NCBI GenBank assembly: GCA_951804985.1
Contig: OX638131.1
Coordinates: forward strand, 41,606,044 to 41,670,043
DNA length: 64,000 nucleotides
Direction: 5' to 3'
From: Dryomyza anilis
Lineage: Eukaryota; Arthropoda; Insecta; Diptera; Dryomyzidae
In this document: positions 58,800-64,000 of the stretch, one piece after another
How positions within the stretch are numbered: the first letter of the stretch is position 1
How the letters are laid out: each line of letters starts with the position of its first letter
The notes under the pieces: generated by a model
The model's input: only the letters and a program-made list of their open reading frames with translations
Database searches by the model: none
Told to the model about the DNA's origin: nothing
Position numbers and translations under genes: made by a program

Positions 58800-59140
58800 T
58801 CTTGCGATATAGGATTTCGCACTTAACGCCCTCTAGCGGTGTAAAATCAAAGTTCTGAGTATGTAAAATTTATTCCAGTCTATAATACTATATAATTTAT
58901 AAATTTCTACTTTCTATCTGAAGAACGAACTTCCGTGAGTCCATTAATAGTAAATGCACCCCCTAGCAAAGAAAATTCAAAGTTTTAGGTTTATCATTTT
59001 TTTTTTCGAATATCCAACACTAAACATGTTTCAAATTTAAATTTTCTAGGGGAAGATCACACTCAGAGAGTCTATTAATAGTAAATACGCCCCTAGCGGA
59101 CAAAATTCTAAGTTCCGACTTTGCCATATTTTTCCCGAAA
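58800..59140. repeat. Three tandem units, about 120 bp each
   Basis: CGCCCTCTAGCGGTGTAAAA, CACCCCCTAGCAAAGAAAAT and CGCCCCTAGCGGACAAAATT mark successive units. Each is followed by TCAAAGTT-type words, and the last two are preceded by TCCATTAATAGTAAAT / TCTATTAATAGTAAAT. Confidence 0.65.
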
Positions 59141-59159
59141 AGAAAATGGTTAAACAATT

Positions 59160-59460
59160 TTTTGGGTCATAAAAAAAAATGCAATGTTCGAAAAAAACAT
59201 ATTCCATCAAAAAATCTATTCGACAAGCACAACAATGTTTCTGAAAATCGAACAAAACAAATTAAAAAAAAATATGTTGGATGACAAAAACAACGCAAAT
59301 AACAATTTTCCAAAAAAAAAATTCGACAAATACAACAATGTTCCAAAACATTCGAAACAAAAAATTGATAAACAAATTTTTGGACGACAATGGTCGAAAT
59401 TGCCATTTTCCAACAAATATTTTTTTTTGTTTCTCCAAGTAACAACCAAAAATGCCCTAT
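59160..59460. repeat. A-rich block shared with Helitron interior
   Basis: TTCGACAAATACAACAATGTTCC, GGACGACAATGGTCGAAATT and CCATTTTCCAACAAA (given piecewise) match sequence at 18.65-18.86 kb and, inverted, at 1-100. No Helitron ends are visible here. Confidence 0.5.
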
Positions 59461-59744
59461 AAATGAACCACTTAAATTTTGTGTCTACTAACAACCATTA
59501 ACCAAAGACTTTTAAAATAAAGGGTTTAATATAACTCTCAACCAAAGACCTTTATGTTTTAAAATCAATATTATTTCTATAAACATAGAAGTTTATATTT
59601 TTGAAAAAAACACAAAAATCGAAACAAAACAAAAAATGTATTTAAAAAAAAAACAGAAAAATAATTTTTCGTAAAAAAATATTTTCTCCGAAAAATTATA
59701 TAACACTATATATATAAAAATAACATACAAGAAGTACTTTAAAA

Positions 59745-60066
59745 CTGAGAATTAGGCAAAAAATGAACGAAAAATATATATTTTGATTGAGATTTGGTTT
59801 GATGAACATCATTTTTCAATATGAAGTAAAATATGTTGAATTTTATGTATTTGTTCATTAATATGATGAAACGTATTATTCGCATACAATTCATCATATA
59901 AAAAAATCTTTTTCAACAGTTACCAAGTATTCATCATATTTATGATCGCATTCATAACATTGATGTCGTTAGTCATTAATATTATGAGTGGCTCTTCTGT
60001 TCAATGAACCATGGTTTGAAGAACGGAATTCATCAATATGATGTACATTTTTTTTGTCTGTGCAGA
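59745..60066 (-). mobile_element. Fragment of the palindrome-rich TIR family
   Basis: On the minus strand it starts CTGCACAGACAAAAAAAATG then TACATCATATTGATGAATTC, the same series as the left flank of 39802-41378. The other end is unclear. Confidence 0.55.
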
Positions 60067-61039
60067 TTTTATATTAATTTATTGTATAATTTTTAATAGA
60101 TCAAGAAGAATAAGTGATCATAAATTAAATTTTCATTAAATATATAATGACTTTTCTTCACTATTTCATTGCAAAATCTTTCTAATGTTTTTAAAGTAAA
60201 AACCAAAGTTTAAAAAACAATGTAATACTTTAGTGATTTAGTGTAATACTTTAGTGCCCTTAATATTTATGATTCTATTTTCATGTGAATTTTTTTCCAT
60301 TGGCTGTATAGTTTATGTATTGCTTGTAATTTTTTTACCATCAAAAAGTCGCCTAACATTTTGGTGTCTTTCAATTATTTATTGATAGATTCACAAAAAA
60401 GTCCAATAAAAACTGTCACATTTCAGCAAATTCTCACAAAAAATAAACGCAAAATGCTGTAGTTGGCAACATCGACGATTTATATATCAAATATATATTT
60501 TTGTGTGTTATGAAATACGCTGACATATGATGCTACAAATCATTGCATTGTTTCACAACACAAAATTTATACCATTTTGAGAGCAAAACAAAATTTATTA
60601 TTGTTAGAGACAAAACAGTATTCACTGCCTACTGGCGCTTACAAAACTAGGACATCGAAATCCCGGAAGTTAACACCTTTTTTTGAAAATGTTAGAAAAT
60701 AAATAGAATACCTAATACATATAAAATAATAAATATGAACAAAACTTAGTTTAGGCGGCAACATATTTTAACAAAATATTCACAAAAATTCCACCATTTT
60801 ATACCGACTGAATTGATATACTCTAAAATTTAAATTTCACGAAGTGCTATAATGATGTTCATCAGTTATAAATTATGATACAAATATAAATAATTGCAGG
60901 AAAATCTTGCAATCATTTATAATTCCTCCGCTTGCATTAATGTTTTATGGCAATTGTCATCATAATAAAAAATACATGTCGGTGGTTTATATCGCACTTC
61001 CGAACGAATATTGTTAAAAATGATTATAATTTTATGCTC
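60067..61039. other. A+T-rich sequence with no gene seen
   Basis: GCATTAATGTTTTATGGCAA near 60933 contains TTTATGG, also present in the islands at 16.4 kb and 28.9 kb. No coding frame. Confidence 0.4.
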
Positions 61040-61480
61040 AATTTTTAAGTCCGCAACAGCGTGTTTTTCAACACGATATGGCCAATATTTACGTCGTTCT
61101 CGAAATCACACATTGACCATACTGCCTTCCTGTCTGCCGATTTAATGGTTTTGGGCTGCCATTCCGATGCACAGAGTGCCACAATATTCCAATATTCCGC
61201 AGCTCCAAATTGCATTTCATTTTCATGCAAATTTTTGATGATGTTGTTGTTGTAGTTGCTGGTGTTTTTATTATTGTCGTCGCGACGCATACATCACTCT
61301 GTGCGGCCACATGTGACACTAATGTCCCACGAGCAACATACTCTGCGGCCGCATGGACTAGCACTCAAAATAAACAACAACATCGAACAACAACGAAAAA
61401 CGTGTCTGCATTTTCCGACGCATTTCACGTGGGCATATTCTGCAATTATTCGGTACCAGGGCGCATGTGTCTGAGTTGTA
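61040..61480. other. Candidate regulatory island
   Basis: Higher-complexity DNA (TCTGCGGCCGCATGGACTAG, GTGGGCATATTCTGC). Four overlapping frames on both strands (61045-61620) exclude each other, and none has a domain. Confidence 0.3.
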
Positions 61481-63256
61481 CCAGAAATAATACATCTCCA
61501 GCTAAATTGTTAACATTCTACAACATTTTTATATATAACTTCCGAACCCATGATTTTACCACTCTAGTTCAAATCTTAAATAATAGACAAAAAGTCAACC
61601 TTCAACATATATTCATTTAAAAATTTTAAAAATGTTGCTTTTTGAGATATGTTCTTGTGAAATATGCTTTGTTTAAAACTGACCACTAATTAAACAACAT
61701 GGTATGGATATTGTATGATATCTTTTTGGTAATTTTAATATCTTTAAAATGAGACCTTTGTGTTTTATTTTGGTTCACTACAGCTTAAGTTACGTTCAAT
61801 TGTTTTGCACCACCTTTATGATTTTAATACAGTTTTTTAAATTGTAAACCACCAAATTTCTGCAACCACACCATTTGGAAAGCTGAAAATTTTCCAATAT
61901 CTTCATTTTATGCTATTTCACGATACTTCCAAATTTCTTCAAATTCTGAGATGGTGCTGCCAATGACTTGGTTGGATTGTTATGGAATGACTCATATTTT
62001 AAATTTTTTGGACTGTTTTTGAACGATTTTTTAGTATTTGGAGTCTAATGATAAAAAAAGAAAATGATTTACGATTATGCAGAGCATAATTCATAGTAAT
62101 GATCAAAATTGCTAACTTTTTTTCATCGGTTATCATTTTTGCATCAAAAATGTAACAGTTTAACATGCTCGTATATTTTACATATATGTAACCTAAATTA
62201 CAACATAAATTACTGAAAAATAGAAGTTTTTCGCGATTTTTGCTTATAAAATTTAGTGTACAGACATAAGTATTATTAAAATTGATTATATAAAATTTGG
62301 TAGTCACAGGACACATTTTAAAAAGGAGCTCAATTAGAAAAAAATAGTACTATTGAAAGTTAGAGTGGCCAGTGCTCGAAAATTTTACCTTTTTATCATT
62401 GGATCATAAATATTACAGAAATGTATAAAAAAATGCTTAAAAATAACTTAAAGTTTAGATTCAATTTTCTTTAAAATGTATTTGAATATTAATATGTTAA
62501 AATTAGTCATGACATTTAAAAGAAAAACTACGTTTAAGAATTTTTGTAAACTTATTTTTCAACACTACTATTTTTTTACATTAAGTAGTGCGAGAGAACG
62601 TTTTAAAATTACGAATGTAATTTTCAAAATCGATTATATAGAATTGATGTACGGATGTCCATATCAAAAATCGTGTTGGGTAGTGTAATTTCAATGTCTC
62701 GAATTGATTCCCGTTCACGCAACGTTAAATTAATCGTTGGGACTTCAAGAAATACAATTTGTCTCAATGTAGTTTATCCGTTATGTTAGACAAAATACCC
62801 GCTTAGATCTTGTTCTCTCTACATATAGTAGTGGATACAAAATAAATAATTATGACATGTTCCCAACGATCCAAAGTGAGAAAGTGATGGAGCGGTCTTA
62901 TTCAATATGTATCATTGAAATAGTGAAATCTATCTGCTAATTGTAATAACACAGCACAACAAAAACAACGCGATTTCCTAATGGGCTTCCAGATTCTGAT
63001 CCAGACTTTTACCCTTGTGTTTTGATATTGCCTACAGTTTTTGAGTTATTAAAAAAATCTCGTGATTTTTTATATAATTTGAACTTTTAACTTTTACAGA
63101 TTTGAGTTTCCGTCTGATTTATTTCGAATTACGTTGAGATCACTTTAGTTAATATTTTGAAATAACACAATAAAATTCGGATGAATTGGTACCAATGTTA
63201 TGATCAGTCAAATTCAAAAAATATAAATTTTATTATTAATTATAAAATATAATAAA
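61481..63256. other. A+T-rich sequence with no gene seen
   Basis: TATAGAATTGATGTACGGAT at about 62636 resembles 41608 and 9083, perhaps a worn dispersed repeat. No coding frame. Confidence 0.4.
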
Positions 63257-64000
63257 TTCTTTACTAGTCTGGATTGTGCTAGTGGATATTACCAGATCTC
63301 TATTGCCAAAAACTCGATTGACAAGACAGCATTCATTACACCAGATGGACATTATGAGTTTTTAAGAATGCCATTTGGATTGGTAAATGCACCAGCAGTA
63401 TTTCAAAGAACCATGAACAAAGTACTAGATAATTTGAGATTTTCAATGGCTATGGTTTATATGGATGATATTTTAATTCCATCCACATCAATTGAAATGG
63501 GTTTAGAGAATTTAGAACATATTTTAATAAAATTACATGAATCTGGGATAACTTTAAAATTAAAAAATGTTTTTTTTAAGAAAATCTATTAATTACCTTG
63601 GATTTGAAATTAATTCAGAGGGAATTAAGCCTGGAAAGGAAAAGATAGTTTCGGTTTTAAAATTTCCAATACCTAAGAATATTCATGAAATAAGGCAATT
63701 ATTAGGTTTAACTGGGTATTTTCGTAAATTTATTTTTCAATATTCATTACTAGTCAGGCCTATACAAACATTGATTAAGAAAGATGAACCATTTCTTTGG
63801 AATGAGGAACAAAATGAATCTTTTGAAATCCTAAAACAAAAATTAACAGACCGTCCTGTTCTGGCTTTATACAACAGAAAGTTTTATACAGAATTGCATA
63901 CTGATGCTTGTAAATGGGGTGTAGGAGTATTTTTATTGCAAAAGCAAGGTGATAATAGTTTGAAACCGGTCGCATATTTTAGTCACACAACATCAAAAGA
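63257..64000 (+). pseudogene. Ty3/Gypsy-type pol fragment (reverse transcriptase and RNase H start)
   Basis: Similarity begins in the middle of a reverse transcriptase (SLDCASGYYQI, holding the first catalytic Asp). It continues with FITPDGHYEF, MPFGLVNAPAVFQRTMNKVL and the catalytic box YMDD. A one-base shift in the T/A-rich run at about 63565-63585 ends the first frame at 63592. The second frame then carries YLGFEI, IRQLLGLTGYFRKF, PFLW and the RNase H onset TDACKWGVGVFLLQ up to the window edge. The 5' part of pol, gag and any LTR are absent upstream, where A+T-rich unrelated DNA begins, so it is 5'-truncated. The shift makes this copy defective unless it is a sequencing error in a homopolymer. 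Clade within Ty3/Gypsy not determined. Confidence 0.9.

Noticed and set aside
61210..61620. 136-aa frame
   Set aside because: Three other frames overlap it. There is no signal peptide pattern with a sensible start, and no family match.

Overview
This window looks like A+T-rich nuclear DNA from a dipteran fly, probably a calyptrate or related brachyceran. The evidence is DINE-1-type elements with the terminal motif TATACCCTACAC, several Helitrons, a Transib-like element, a Tc1/mariner transposase remnant, a Ty3-type retrotransposon fragment, short (58-65 bp) introns and TCAGT initiators. There are no bacterial features. The species cannot be fixed from the sequence alone.

Most of the window is non-coding and repeat-dense. 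1-1.9 kb: stacked Helitron 3' ends with a nested DINE-1. 4.8-12.9 kb: DINE-1 copies, a Helitron-like minisatellite, a GGGGTAAAGTGGG element, a dead Tc1/mariner transposase joined to a CAAAAGC tract, and a palindrome-rich TIR element. 14-16.1 kb: a long pyrimidine tract ending in (TTTTC)n. 17.9-19.2 kb: a complete Helitron on the minus strand. 19.8-20.3 kb: a fold-back element with a Harbinger-like MITE inside one arm. 23.8-25.7 kb: a Transib-like element inside a tRNA-related SINE-like sequence. 29.4-38.2 kb: tandem duplications, a long hairpin, AACCGG repeats, a 597-bp TIR element and another DINE-1. 39.8-42.5 kb and 45.4-48.4 kb: TIR elements that host DINE-1 copies. 51.4-60 kb: AACCGG repeats, a DINE-1 nearly identical to one 3.8 kb away, a complete 785-bp Helitron and further TIR repeats. 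63.3-64 kb: a frameshifted Ty3-type reverse transcriptase. Between these lie less A+T-biased islands that may be regulatory DNA of a neighbouring gene.

The convincing genes are a small family at 44.2-50.8 kb, found by reading splice sites and leaders. It has two intact two-exon genes for short secreted proteins (137 aa on minus, 66 aa on plus) and one broken relative on minus whose intron now holds a DINE-1. All three have a phase-1 intron inside the signal-peptide coding region, a TGTCAGTT initiator, a 47-50 nt leader, and AAGTGT at exactly +20 to +25. The products share a signal peptide ending in (K)AEA or TEA, a short Cys-containing segment, and in the two intact genes a Thr/Glu/Ala/Pro-rich tail. 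I do not recognise the family and assign no function.
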